Below are positions 44,962 through 57,686 of a stretch of DNA of 64,000 nucleotides, in pieces. This DNA comes from Apiospora phragmitis (taxonomy: Eukaryota; Ascomycota; Sordariomycetes; Amphisphaeriales; Apiosporaceae), in assembly GCA_038363925.1 (NCBI GenBank), contig JAQQWL010000011.1, positions 6,138,001-6,202,000 of the forward strand, written 5' to 3'. The notes below the pieces were generated by a model that did not search any database, had not been told where the DNA came from, and saw nothing but the letters and a program-made list of their open reading frames with translations. The translations under genes were made by a program, and so were the position numbers. The stretch's first letter is position 1. Each line of letters starts with the position of its first letter.

Positions 44962-46523
44962 TCATTCTATCGGCTGAACCTCCTCATCGACCTCCAACGT
45001 CTGCGAGTCCGGGATGGCGGTCCAAGGACTGGGCCGCGGCGTAGTCTCGGGTTTCCGAGCCGTGATGACCCTGATCTTTATGATGAATCCTTTCGCTTTC
45101 TCGTAGTTGTAAATGATCGAGAGCATCTCGCTCCTTATCGCTTCCGAAACCCTTCTGACTTCCTCGGGCGTCCACCCCATATACCTCGTCAGAAGCCTCA
45201 TGCTGGTAGGCTCGATACCCTCGGCCACGCTATGAAGACACAAGTAGCCAGTGGACATTTCACGGGGGCTTAGCGGCAAGGCATGATCGGTGACTCTAAT
45301 GTCGACGAAGCCGGCATCATACAGCAATCTCGGTTCCAAGTGCGAAACGTTCCGCGGCCGGCCGGACAGAAGGGAACCCTGTAGGACATCCCTGGCAGCC
45401 CTATGAATCACCGACGCCGGTTCGAAGTTCGAGAAGAAGTTGCCGAAACCCTCATACTCGTTCAGATCGAGCACTTCGATCCACCCGCCTGGCTTGGCGA
45501 CCCGGAAAGCTTGCTCGTACACGGCAGACCAGTCCTTGAATGCCCCCATCATGTTACGGAAATGGACAAGGTCATAGTGGTCGTTTGGGCGTTCCCCTGT
45601 CTCTATCAGTGACTGAACTCTAGTCTTTCATTTCGAGAGGGAGAGAGAGAGCAAGTTTGGGGCCAAACATAAGATACTAACAGTGCATCTGGGCATCATC
45701 TATCTCAAAGAATACGTTAGGATGAACCGATTTCGGGAAGACGTTGGCTATGTCTATCCCCGTCACCTCGCAGTCCTTGTATAGATCGGCCATATCCTCG
45801 ACCCATTCGCCGGTACCGGCGCCGACATCCAAAATGTGCGTCGGATCGTCGAGTGGCGCGCTCGTGAGCTCCCCGTCGAACATGCCCATGTAGACAGTGT
45901 GCAGCAGCAGGAGCCTCTCCTGCTGCGGGGTCGTTTGGCATATAGTACTCCCGCAGTAGCGCCGCCCGTTCTCCCAGACGTAGTCGATATCCGCGGAGGC
46001 TATGGAACGGGTAGAGTTTCTTGGACGACGGCTTTTCAGTCATGCGCTTGGGTGGCGGGCCATTTCGAATGTTTACTCACAGCGTCGCGCCATCCTCGTT
46101 ATCTCCGTCCTCATCGTCGTGAAATGTCCGTCGCCCGCCATGGTAAATGGAATAGGCAGGAAAAGCTGCTGGCGCATGAAGCGAAACCAAGTCCATTGGC
46201 AGCCCATACTCAGATGCCTCTTCGGCATCATCATCATCTTCTGCTAAACTTCGAACCAGCTCATGTGCTTGGGAGCTGGCAGCCCCACTGCTCAAAAGGT
46301 CGCTCGACCCGTCCTCGGAAGTGATGCTGCCCCCTTCCAGGTCAGGCAAGTCGCCATGGTCGTTGGCGGCGGCATCGTCGGTGTCGGTGACAAGGCAATC
46401 GATACCATCTACGTGCGGTGGCGCGGCTTCTCCAGGTGTCCCTTGCGATTCCATGCCTAACACTGTTGCGCGCTCGTGGGCACTACCTGCTTCTTCTGTT
46501 CTTCCTCCTCTTCCCCATGACAT
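44962..46523 (-). CDS. LaeA-like SAM-dependent methyltransferase
   Basis: The gene starts at about 46523 with an acidic N-terminal region (TDTDDAAAND, AEDDDDAEEASEYG) typical of LaeA-like fungal methyltransferases. The segments YVWENGRRY and EYYMPNDP precede the methyltransferase fold: motif I HILDVGAGTGEWVEDMAD, FFEIDDAQMH, then DHYDLVHFRNMMGAFKDW and AKPGGWIEVLDLNEYEG. Introns probably lie at about 46028-46077 and 45613-45681. The protein needs frame repairs: one base missing near 45953-45957 and one extra in the G-run 45927-45930, which cancel, and the splice at 45613-45681 does not join in frame as read, implying another error. Family members regulate secondary metabolism or methylate small molecules; a specific role cannot be assigned. 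Confidence 0.75.
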
Positions 46524-47340
46524 TCGACAATAGTCTAGTTCGCGGTCCCTTGGGTGCGCGTTGGGACAGAGACAGAGACAGTGACTATCAGAGCGGCTCG
46601 AGCATGGCGTCTGGGCACAAACGGCTTGGGCTATCTAGGTCTTCTGACGGCGCTGGTGCGCTTGGGTCGGGATGGATCCGGGGGGCAGAGTAGCGCGACG
46701 TGCACGAGCTTATGCAGGCACGTACAGTAAAGATGGAGGACGATCGTGTCGGAGTTCTCTAAGTTAGGCCATTTCAAAAAAGAAGAAAAAGGAGAACAGG
46801 TAGATGTAGGGACATGCTGGAACCCTGCCAATATTGAATCGCTGTTTTGTCGTTCGTTGTCTGTCTTTTGGTGAACTTGCTCGGTGCCGCCCGCCTGGCT
46901 GCTGTTAGCCACTTTAGCCAGGAACCAATCTGGCTGGGAGCGGGACAACCTAAGCGTTCCATGTAGCCGGGCCCTTGTCTGCACGTATTTTATATACTCC
47001 ACCTCTCTGTAAGGTACTCACATGTAGACCTAACCTACCTACTGATCATAGTCCGTCGGCCGTCTATTCATGCTTACAGAAAGCTTTGTGATCCCCGACG
47101 ATGTCTAGTACTAAAGCCATCTCGCTTTTCTGTTCAGCGGGGTCAGTCAAGGCTCAGGGCCCAAGGTCGACATGAATCGCATGATGCTCCCCCGGAAACC
47201 TTAAGTGCTGTGCCGCTCTCTACTGTACGGTCTTGGCCCAGCTTGGATGGAACTGTCCCGACGAGCGGGGAGCGATTCTGCAGGCACGCAGACGATATGG
47301 ATTCCGTTTTCACTGGCTGCTTCAATTCTGATATATACAT
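46524..47340. other. intergenic region upstream of the methyltransferase
   Basis: About 800 bases; presumed methyltransferase promoter. No gene seen. The last 20 bases before the MULE are TA-rich. Confidence 0.35.
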
Positions 47341-49405
47341 GTATATATATAGAGCAAAGGATTTAAATACCCTGCACCCCTGTAAAGATTTATTTACCCT
47401 GTCAGTTTCCAACAACCATACCGCCTTCCCTTTTTGCCTACACCGCCCACTAAAGCACGCCCCGAAGTCCGACAAGCCTTAACTTTGAAACTACTCGTGT
47501 GGTCTCCTGCACTTCCGATTGTTATGGCCATTCTCTCCACAGGTCGAACAGCGGCCTGCTGAAGCTACTCCTTCGGAACGGCGTTGCCCTTTTCAAAGCC
47601 TTTCTTTTGGAGGCCTCCCGCGTGGGGTCCTCGTAATTGGTGGAAAGCAGGGAGCGTCAGGTAGAGATTTCAGCTCGCCAGTGTTAAGTGGTGGTATTGG
47701 GTCAATATATGTAGTGGCCTATGTTGCTGAAGAGAGATGCGACGGGATATACGATACTAGAGAGCCTCCAGCTGCTTGGATAGCCGAAATAGCATGGCTA
47801 TAAGGGATCCCATTCTGTTGGAAGTGTCGATATGAACACTTTTTAGCAGAGGCTCACAGTGAAGACGTTCCTATTAGTCTGAATCACTCTAGCCTCTGTG
47901 GGTGAGGAGAGTTGTACTCTGTTACTTGAAGCTAGTTGCTTGGCTTCCCGAAGAGCTTTTTCAATAAAAGGAGTAGCTAATCTGGCAGTATCTGTCGCCT
48001 AGAGAGCTGCTTGCCTTCGTGAAGCTCTCTTTTCCATGACTATGCTAAAGCGAGTCTAAAAGCTCGAGGATCGAGAGCTCTCGATCTACCTTGAGAACAT
48101 TGTTTTGGGACTTAACTAGATTATTAGTATCGTACCCGTAACGTTTCGCATAGTAGAAGGCTTCGACCCAGAAAGCTGGCTCGATCGCCCGAAGGTAGGG
48201 TGGCAGCTTCTCGTTTCTGTTGTCGGACCTTCTCTAGGATTGTCTCGTACTGGTCTGGTTTAGCTGCGCGGGTAACGTTCTAAAAAAGCGTGGCAAGGCC
48301 CCTTCCAAACTTGGCCGTGAAATTCTCTTTAATATGGTGGCAACACCAAACTGCACGAGCAGTTGGTCCTAAGACCCCCTCGCTGCCCTGGAGGCCTTTA
48401 TCTCGATCCGAAAGTAGTGTAACCGGCTCTGTAAGCTCTGGAATGGCCCACCTCAAGTGCTGTAAGAACCAAAGCCATGAGGACTTGTTCTCAGCCTCAA
48501 CTACTGCCCACGCAAGAATCAGACCCTCTCCGTTGGCGTCGACTGTTACGGCAAGGAGGAGTGTTAATATAAAGCGTTCCTTAAGGAAAGTTCCGTCTAC
48601 GGCTACGAGCCTTTTATAGTGGCGGAAGCTCGCTTTGCTTTGAGGAGGGCAAATAAAGATCCGCTCGAAACGCTGATGACGGTCTTGTAGTAACTCTACG
48701 TGTATAGTTGGTACGATAGCTTTAAGGAGCCTTTTGTAAGCTGGGAGTAGTTGGAAGCTGGAGCGATGCTTGCCGGTGTCTCTATTGCTCTATTGAGGAG
48801 ACTAAGGCGACATTCCTGTGCTCTTTTATAATCGATGTCTTTAGCGAATTGGATACGGAGGAAGTCGAGGATCTGTTGTGGTGTGGTTTGTTGAGTAACG
48901 GTAAGGTAGGCAGGCACGGTTTGATCAAGCCACTCCTTATGAGAGGCTGCCGAGTGCTTTTGTCGAGGGCTGTGAAGACAGCTATGATTGGCTTTATTAA
49001 TATGTAAGTTCCAAAGATCTTCCTCGGCGTCGTAGGACGCTCTGCAGCGCCATGGACAGCCCTCTGTAGCGAAGAGGCAAGCCCATACTGCGCGGGTCGC
49101 GTCTCGGCGGTCGACTCTGTAGCTGAACTTTTCTTTAATAGCCTAATTATCGAGAGTAAAGGTTATAGCGTTAAGGTCGAGAAACTCGGAGCCATCGACT
49201 GGGACTTGAAGTAACGATAACGAGGTCATCGTAAGTAGCAAGTGGCACTGATCTCTTAGTCTAAACTGCCTACGAACAAGTCACCTACTTCTTTGACGAG
49301 AGGCGTGGTGGCCAAAGCGTCAAAACCGGCAGAAAAAACGACAGGGTAAATAAATCTTTACAGGGTGGTGCAGGGTATTGAAATCCTTTGCTCATATATA
49401 TATAC
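47341..49405. mobile_element. Mutator-like (MULE) DNA transposon, full length, inactivated
   Basis: Terminal inverted repeats of about 60 bp: the left end 47341-47403 and the right end 49339-49405 match when one is inverted (shared words GAGCAAAGGATTT, AATACCCTGCACC, CTGTAAAGATTTATTTACCC). Between them is a degraded transposase gene (minus strand). No clear 9-bp target duplication is visible, partly because the outer ends are TA-rich and the border is fuzzy. Confidence 0.85.
47491..49229 (-). pseudogene. MULE transposase, RIP-damaged
   Basis: About 580 codons inside the TIR element. N-terminal FAR1-like region (CLFATEGCPWRCRASYD, then NHSCLHSPRQKHSA) and TVPAYLTVTQQTTPQQILDF are followed by the MULE catalytic core: LVAVDGTFLKERFILTLLL (first Asp), AVVEAENKSSWLWFLQHL and LLSDRDKGLQGS (second Asp). 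The C-terminus keeps a SWIM-like finger with both central Cys replaced by Tyr (CSYRHFQQNGIPYSHA) and a CCHC knuckle (CSTCGENGHNNRKC). In-frame TAG stops at 49143-49145 and 48280-48282 sit where Gln is expected (CAG to TAG), and the Tyr codons fit TGT to TAT. Both are CpA/TpG-to-TpA, the RIP pattern. At least one further frame break occurs near 48760. Not functional. Confidence 0.85.
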
Positions 49406-49958
49406 CCCCAAAGCTCCGTCATGGCTGAAAAGACTCGAGTCAACCAATCGCTCCCTGACCAGGGCCCTGACTCAGATCCCGGCAGGTGTCATCCAGTCGT
49501 CCTCGTACCCCAATGTAGAATGTCAACAAACATATTCAGGACCAGTTACGGCCAACAGACGTGCATAATGTCGCTAGCACACGAAAGACGTACGAACTTC
49601 CCCAAACCGGCATGCTGGTCCGCAGACTTTGATACCGAGCGAATCTACACCCCTTCCAACTCAATGAGAACTATCCATGTTTAATCCTTGAAGCCGTCTA
49701 TCACATCGGATCGGGCAATCGCCGTTTCGAGGGATGGTTTTGGGAAGAATTGTGGATTTATATTCTTCTTGTTGCGGCTATGGAGCTGTCTGTAATGCTA
49801 GATACCTAGGTACGGATGCTACCAACCGCAACGTGGTGGGCGGATAAGCCCCCCTGGGCCCGTAAGGCTGCCCTCTAACTCCTGGCTACATACCGCAAAT
49901 GCAATGCCTAATGCTACACGCTTGAAAGTGCATCAAGCATTTATGATGGGAAGGAAGT
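49406..49958. other. intergenic region after the transposon
   Basis: About 550 bases between the MULE and the 3' end of the dehydratase gene. No gene seen. Confidence 0.35.
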
Positions 49959-51382
49959 CTACGAGAGGGTCTCTTCGACTTTTCTCTTTTTCGCCGACTG
50001 AGGCTCATCGCAGATCTCCTCCTTGTCCGACACCACCTCGGTCTCGACAACAATCGGGAACGGGCTGAGAACCTTGCTGATATCGCCCCACCATTGCTCG
50101 CCGAATCGTTTGTACCAATCTACCGTGATCTTGAGACCTTCGGCAAATGGAGTTTTCTGGTCCCAGCCGAGCTGTCGGAGCTTGGTGCCGTCCACTGCGT
50201 ATCGGTGGTCGTTGAATGGGCGATCATGTGTGTACTTGACCCATTTGTCGAACTCGGCCTTGTCCTCGGAGGCAATGCCCAGCTCCTTCAGGAGCATTCC
50301 GCAGAGCTGAATGTTGGATATCTCATCGTAGGAGCCAACGTTGTAGATGTGGCCCAACGTGCCCTTGTGGAGAATGGTGTCAAACGCATCTGCGGCATCT
50401 CCGGCAAAGAGGTACCTCCGTGTGGGAGAACCATCGCCGTGCAGGACTGTGGGCCGCTTGCGGTTCAGCAAGCAGGTGAACTTGGGGATAATCTCTGTCT
50501 CATGTTCAGCAAATTTGTCCTCCAGGCTATGGTGGACTGTAGTAACTTACTTTCGGGGAACTGGTGAGGTCCATATACGTTGTTGCTCCGTACAATGATG
50601 ACGGGAAGCTTGAAGCTCTTCATGTACGAATTGACAAGCATCTCGGCGGCAGCCTTGCTGGCCGCATAGGGATTGGTCGGTGCCAGAATGCTGGTTTCCA
50701 AGAGATCGTCGTCGTCATCCTTCACCTCGCCGTACACCTCATCGGTGGATATGTGGATGAATCTCTTAATGCCGAACTTCTTGGCACTCTCGAGCATAAC
50801 GTGAGTGCCATAGACGTTGGTGTGAGTGAACCCGTAAGAGTTGCCGAAGCTCAGATCAACATGAGACTGTGCAGCAAAGTGGAAGACGGTGTCGATGCTG
50901 TAGCGCTCCATGCAATCCAATACCTCCGAGGGGTTTGTGATGTCGCCATGGTAGAAGTTGAAGTTCCGCTTGTCATTGAGCATGCGGGTATTGTTCAGTG
51001 ATGAGCAGTAGTCCAGCTTGTCAAATGAGACAATGTTGTATGCATGGGGGTACGTCAGAGTAAGGTGACGGACGAGCCAGCAAGCACTGAGTCCTTGGTC
51101 AATCCGGCTGCACTGAAGAGTGGGATGGACTGCTACGGGCCAGTAAACCACTTACATAAAACCGGCGCCGCCGGTGATCATAATGTTCTTGGTGTCCGGA
51201 AGTGGCTCGAACTTGGTGCTACCTGTAAGGACAGGCGCGTCTTTCCAGACACCATAGTCCTCGAAGAACTGCTTCGTCGAATTGGCTGAGAGGTCACGCG
51301 AGTGGTTAGCGAGAGCTCCAGAGGCCCCAACGACCAGCAGGGAAAACTTACCACTTTGACCGTTCGTTTGGCTGCCGGTCAT
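49959..51382 (-). CDS. nucleotide-sugar 4,6-dehydratase (UDP/dTDP-glucose type)
   Basis: Exons are complement 51352..51382, 51156..51285, 50551..51086 and 49959..50494; introns of 66, 69 and 56 nt are clean, and the 410-residue product has no frame error. It belongs to the extended short-chain dehydrogenase/reductase family: NAD-binding GGAGF split by intron 2, then IACWLVRHLTLTYP, FHFAAQSHVDLSF, HISTDEVYGEV with the Ser/Thr of the active site, and the catalytic Tyr-x3-Lys in NPYAASKAAAE. RSNNVYGPHQFPEKIIPKF is a family hallmark. The enzyme converts UDP- or dTDP-glucose to the 4-keto-6-deoxy sugar, the first step to rhamnose. The usual partner 3,5-epimerase/4-reductase is not in this window. 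Confidence 0.93.
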
Positions 51383-54300
51383 ATTGCGCGGGTTTCTGTA
51401 GCAGGGAACACCGAGTCTTGAGAAGCTTTGCGAGAATGAGAAGCCGTCGTCAATTAGGCAATCGAAGTTTAGAGAAGGAGGAGGGTGGTATTAAAGGGTC
51501 GGTTGGTAAGGTGAAGAAGGGAAAGAAATGTGGCGGTTGAAAAGGGCCCCTCAATTCTACCGCGGACAGATATCCCAATGCCAAGCTGCTGCTGATCAAG
51601 GGAGTGAATACAGAACCCGGCAAGGGCTGTGTCAGACTACTTGAGTTGATGTCTAGTAATATTCACTGACATTATCTATCCCCCACTACGAGCGCTGGGT
51701 GGCTGGAATGCTTGGGTGCGTATGTGATGTGCGAATGGTATGGTATGGTGGGAAGGAGTATGTGAGGCTGTCTTACCGGTGGGTTCGGTTGAGCCCTGCG
51801 AACAACAAGGGTCGCGACTGGAAGGGATGTCTGGTACGAGCAATGTCAGATTATCACAAGGGGCGGTGGACTGGCCGATGTATTCTTAGTAGGAAATAAG
51901 GTATGTTCTGTGTAAAGCAGGCAAAAGATGACAGACAGTTGACATGAACGGGTCTCTCTTTTTTTGTCTCGACTTACCTCGCTAGAGAGTTTCTTTTTGT
52001 CGATTTAATTTTTCCCTTGCTCTTTGGCTGGCGGGTTGGGTTTGCAGCAACCGAAGGCGGAAGGGAGGATTTGACGGCGCTAGGGTGGAACCTGGATCAG
52101 GCTGTCTAATACGGAGATGCCTGGCAGCAACAGGCACGTACCCAGGAACTCTGCGATAGATAGTTGTTTATAGTTACTTGATAGCCAATAGGTTCGATGG
52201 TCGAGGTAGGTCAGACCTAGACCATGGGAGATTGGTTATGTGTTATGTTCACTTGCTGAGTCAGGGACAAGAACGAATGATAGCAACGTTGTACGAATAC
52301 ACCATGTCTCGAACAGGCAAAGGCACCACCATCTTTCAGCTGTTGCACAGGAGGCCCGATCTTGCAATTTTACTCGTCGATTCCAGAACGCATGCCGTCT
52401 GCTTCTAAAAATCACTAATGCCGCCTTCCGCTCTGCAATTCTGTGACGAGGCTCCCTGGGACCCCTCTGGACCGTCGGGGCCAAGTCCAGCCACCCCACA
52501 CGGGTGAGCCAAAACTCCCTATGAGTATGAAGCCCGTGGGTGGATGAACTGATGAACGAAACCCGTCTGGCCTGTTCGCCGTTCCATAACACTATTTGTT
52601 AAGACTGCGGTACTAGAGCGTATGTAGGTACAGCCGGCAGTATCCATCCTGCCATCACTCAGGCACGGGAGAGACACTACTGGCGACTAGTACCACCGGT
52701 CCCGACCGATTCATCGGCTATCGATATGCCCCGAAAGGCCCTGCATCGGTGCATCCCTGACGCGAATAGGCTAATCTAGATCAAATGTAAATTCCACGAG
52801 TCTCTCATGCCCCTTCTTAAGCTCCTGTGTCCCTTTGTTGCATCACCCTGTATAGTGTAATACTGATACTCGCTCTTCGACTTTGCCTATTCGGAGAGTT
52901 GCATTGAGCGACTCTTGAAGCGGATAAAGACATGTTGGTGTGTTGGCTGCGATGCAATGTCCACCATGATGTATGCCGATTAGCTTGGCAAGGGGGCTCA
53001 GAGACATTAAACCATGCCAAGCCAAGCTGATGATCGTATGTATTACTATGTAGGTACGTGGGGGGCAAGGGGTCAAGCGACTCGGACAAGCGGTGCCGAC
53101 TTCTACGGGGCTCTGCCATCTGCACAATACGGGAAGGATGCCGCGAGGACACCGGAGGGGCATTTTTGGAAGATCTCCAGAGCAGATTGGAGCGTATAGT
53201 CTATCTGGATCTGACCGAGGTGGGCGAGAAGGAAAAGACGCGAAACGTGCATGGACTGCCCATTTGAAGTACGTTGGGTCCGAGTTCTGCCCAAGGAGGT
53301 GATCCTTGGTATGTAGAGCTCAGCTACATTCAAGGCTAACCTAAGCTGCGAGTTAGTGAACACGCTGACACGGGGCTTCTGCTTCTTCCAATGAGCCCGC
53401 TCCCAACTCCCCAGAAAATCCATTAGAGCGCGCCGGCGCCGTCGTATCTGGGCTCGTGTAATCCCTATTTTTTCAGCTCTGACGTGAGAGGCCAATAACC
53501 TGCGCAGTACATCTCACGAGGTCAGATGCAAGTATGAAGTACACATGCAGGCTGCGGGCAGTGTATGGTTCGGCTTGCATTGAGAGCAAATGGTGTGAAA
53601 GTGTGTATCGTATTACTATTACTACCGAGGTAGCCTTGTCCCATGATCCATCTATCGCTCCCGACACGAGACTTGTGTTTTGGTAGTTGTTCTCCTAAAT
53701 CAAACATTCTGTAACTTTGTGGCATTCCACAAATTCCCACTCTCCACGATTGATGCTCGGATTGTTCGGGTTATACGACTGCAGGGTAGCTGCAAACGCC
53801 ATGCTGCAACACACATACCCATCTGCCCATCTTCCATGTCTTCCGTGGAGATGATGTTGGACATGCAAATGCACCGCCCAACGTGGGTGGCACCAATACG
53901 CACTAACACAAGAACTGCACGAAGGCTGTACACGTACACGTGCAGGCCTACAACCAGCACCCAACAAGACGAGAGTAAAAGTAATCTAAAATTGACGAGT
54001 ACAGTATGCTGACAGGTAGGTATGTAAGGTGTACGGGTTCTCATCTCATTAAATTGCCTATTAATAAACAGGCAGGCAATCGGAAGGACTCAGTCCAATA
54101 TACCCCACGTTCTCACATTCATACCTACTGTTGCACAGAACCTGCCAGACCTAAGCGTGGCCTAGAAGCGCTAAATGAACAAGATTGAGTCTACGAATTC
54201 TAGCCAGCAGGGATATCAACAACGTCGACGTCTGCTTTTGGCAAAGGAGCTGGCAGAGTACATATGTATGGGATATGTATCCATACCAGGCTCTGGCAGC

Positions 54301-55295
54301 CAGCCACATGCCACTACAGAGGCAGCGCGTATAATTGATTGACGTGCCCTGGCGACTTACTGCTCTGCTCCCTTCCAGCGGGCCCCTGATCAGAACCTGG
54401 TCACCTTCCTCCCCCCTTGTTCACTTTATCTCCAGCTCCACTCCAACTTCAGTCTTCAGCTGCTCCAGTCTTCGGCTCCAGTCCCAGCAGTCCCTGGAAA
54501 CGTTTCTTGACGCAGCTTACTTCGCAGCGTCGCTTTTCCTGTGCCGTTCAAGCCGTTCGTTCCTCCGGGAGGTTCCCGTCTTCCAGGCTACAATTGCCTT
54601 CTGGTGCTGGCGAGGCGAAGCGTAACTGCAGGTCTATCTATTTCGATTGGGGCTCCGTCTGGAGGCATTCTTCGATTTCTTCTTTTGGATCTTCTTCTAC
54701 TTAAACCGACCCCACTAGTTAAGGCCAGGCACCACATTGAGACAATCCAGCCCAATACCCTGCAACCCCCCCCCCAAAACGACTCAGCTTGCATTCATTC
54801 ATTCGTAGTACAAGTACTGTAGACTGGACAAGCGCATCACGAACCAAATCCCACGAGCCAACCAAGCCTGGATGCCATTCGGAAATTACCTACTTTACTG
54901 CTCGTAATCGCGCGTGGCCATCTTTCCTCCTCCTCCCCTTCATTGCTACCAGTCCAGTCCTCCCTCGCATCAAGCCAACTTGGCATCAGAATATTTTATC
55001 TCCATTTCGCTTCCTGTGCTTTCGCCCACCCTGTTGGCCATCACGTCACCAGACTCCATACGCCCATGACAAGCACAATACTGCTGCAAACCTAACCTAT
55101 TCTATCTGTCCGTCTGGGAAGCTCCTTGAGTTTTTAGAAACCTAAATCTGCACCTCACACACCAAACCCGACGACCTGGAACTCCAGCGCGCGGCCCGCC
55201 AAGTCAACTGCCACCACATCTAAACAGCGCCATACCTTTCTTTTTTGTTCTGTTTCAGTTCACTTTGCAACAACATCAATAAACGGCATCCCGAA
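51383..55295. other. gene-poor region, 3.9 kb
   Basis: No frame here is recognisable. The first part is the dehydratase promoter; 54300-55295 is pyrimidine-rich with a run of Cs at about 54767-54776 and is probably promoter plus long leader of the transporter gene. Several short overlapping open frames at 52.2-54.0 kb have no domain or splice support. Confidence 0.35.
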
Positions 55296-56579
55296 ATGGC
55301 TCCAGGCACCGCCCACGCCGCAGGGCCGGCATCTGTTGCCTCTTTATCGACGGAAGGCGACAATGAGAAGTATAGCAGCTTTGATGGGGGCAATCAGGAT
55401 CGCATATCTCAGCACACAGCCGTGGACGACGCAGAAGCTCAAAACAGCCGAGAAAATGACGGTCTGCTGGGCAAGAACGAGGACGACGACCAGCAAACGC
55501 ATCCCCAGACACCGGAAGCGCCGCCCAAGAAGAGCGGCGGCATGACCACGGCGATAATATGGATGGTTGTGAATACTCTGGCCACCATTGGCATCGTCTT
55601 CACCAACAAGGCCATCTTCTCGGACCCCTCCCCTGAAACTCGTGCAACTCAGCTTCGCGGCATTCCACTTCTTCGTCACCTTCCTCACGCTATTCATCCT
55701 GTCGCGGCCACAGCTGGCCTTCTTCGCGCCGCGCAGGACCACCATCCGCGAGATTCTTCCCCTTTGTGTCGCCATGGCATTGAACGTCATTCTGCCAAAC
55801 TTGTCCCTGGCATTCTCCAGTGTCACTTTCTACCAAGTCGCACGGATCATGCTGACCCCTACGGTCGCGCTGATGAACTTTGTGCTCTACAAAGCCACTT
55901 TGCCTCGAAACGCCTTGTTGGCTCTGATACCCGCGTGCATGGGTGTGGGCATGGTCTCCTACTACGACTCTCTTCCGACAAAGGACGCCAATGTGAAGAC
56001 CACGTCCGGCTTGGGCGTCATGTTTGCATTCTGTGGTATTTTCGCCTCGTCCTTGTACACAGTCTGGATTGCGAGCTACCACCGAAAACTGCAAATGACC
56101 AGCATGCAGCTGCTCTTCAACCAGGCTCCCGTAGCTGCTTTCCTATTGCTCTACGTTATTCCCCTTTGTCGACACCTTTCCCACCTGGACCGAGCTGCCG
56201 GTTAGCCGGTGGGTCATGATATTGATGGTAAAATCGCCCTTCAAAACCGCATCGCTCGTGTACACGGGGCTAACAACTAATCCAGTCCGGCGCTTTCGCC
56301 TCCCTGATCAACATCTCCCAATTCTTCATCATTGCCAAGACCGGTCCGGTTTCTAGTACTGTTGTTGGACATCTCAAGACATGCACGATCGTTGCGCTCG
56401 GCTGGGCTACTTCTGGTCGCGGAGTCGGCGATAAGTCGGTCATTGGTGTCCTCATTGCCGTAGGAGGCATCGTTGCGTAAGTATTCTCTCCACGGTCATT
56501 TCGAACTACCAAACTAATGTTGCCAAGATACTCGATCGTAATGCTCCAGCATAAGGCTAAAGGAGGTGGCAAAGCCTAA
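55296..56579 (+). CDS. SLC35E/TPT-family nucleotide-sugar or triose-phosphate type transporter
   Basis: Exons are 55296..56227, 56286..56476 and 56528..56579. A hydrophilic N-terminal tail of about 85 residues precedes ten or so membrane helices (TTAIIWMVVNTLATIGIVFTN, LVQLSFAAFHFFVTFLTLFI, PLCVAMALNVILPNLSLAF, and the end SKTG-like region AKTGPVSSTVVGHLKT). The STVVGHLKT segment and the KAIF/LSF blocks match the SLC35E3 group of the drug/metabolite transporter superfamily. It ends with a Lys-rich tail (HKAKGGGKA), a possible ER-Golgi retrieval signal. Two extra bases, both in C-runs (55630-55633 and 56161-56164), break the frame; removing them gives 1173 nt, 390 residues. The substrate cannot be read from sequence. 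It sits between a nucleotide-sugar dehydratase and a GT92 enzyme. Confidence 0.88.
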
Positions 56580-57686
56580 AGGAAGGGGAAGGGCTTTTGA
56601 TTTCTAGGCGCGATACGGAGTTTGAGGGATGGTTCGGAGCATAGCGACCTACACTGCCTTTGGGGATCAAGTTCCATACTCGTATGGCGTGCAGAGTTGT
56701 ATGTCACTTGGGAGTTCGGTTCATTGTAACGAGGTTATAGAGGTCGCGAAGAAAGACGTCAGTCCATAAACTACAGGAGAGGGCGGCAGCTCGGGCTCGC
56801 AAGGTCTTCCATGGTGGGCGTTTTGGTCATCCCAATCAAAAGAAAGGGTTCGCCCCTAAAATTCCTCTATTCAAACGATTCCATAAGTCGCGAACATCTC
56901 AAAACCCTGAGTTTCAGATCTCTGCGATCCCAACGATCTCCCGGGCGGATGCTCGAACGTGACCCGCAAAAGACTGAGCGGAGCTGGCAGGGGGCAGTAA
57001 GGCTCCGGAATAATACGACATGACAGTTTTACTTGACTACCACCCACAGTTCAGGAGTCGTCCGAGCAGCTGTGTATGTCAAATCCGAGTCTGACATTGA
57101 CGAGTTCTTGACATCGAGAGTCCGACCTGAACCCTTTCCTCTACACAGCCTCGCGTCACGGAAAATACACCCGTTTCCCCTGTTGGCGCCCCTGCAGATG
57201 GAGAACGTTAAATATCCTCCTACTATAGGCCTGCCAAGTGAAGCGAAGTACCACATATCCGTCCAGCTTATGTCGTGGAGTGTCTAGGAATACTCAACGA
57301 TGCCTGGAGGATGGCGATGGGTCTTTAGGGAATGTAATGGTCTATTACTTCACTTGCAGGAGGGTCCGGATGTGAAGCCAATAGACATCTTCCCGCGCTG
57401 CTATCGCTTCACATTTGTCACCGGTGAAACATTCCCAGCTTCGCTGCTTGGAATGCTTGTTTAGATATACGATGTCTTAAAGGCATATGATACGATAGAT
57501 TACCACCAGCGACCACATCGCCAGCTATCCCTTCGCCAGCTATCCCTTTGCTAGCTATCCATCCGCCAATACTTTGTCGTTAGTTTATCACGTCGCTAAT
57601 TATCCCAATCTCCATAATCTGCCGCCGAGAATCGAGGGTCACCGAAACGCGCAACTTTGGAGTTCACTTTACCCATAGTGTTATAG
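56580..57686. other. intergenic region with a 15-bp minisatellite
   Basis: About 1.1 kb. Three adjacent 15-bp units, TCGCCAGCTATCCC-like, at 57517-57561, followed by decayed copies to about 57607, lie just upstream of the GT92 start. No gene recognised. Confidence 0.5.

Noticed and set aside
54335..54822. Ser/Leu-rich plus-strand frames
   Set aside because: These come from pyrimidine-rich leader DNA before the transporter gene.
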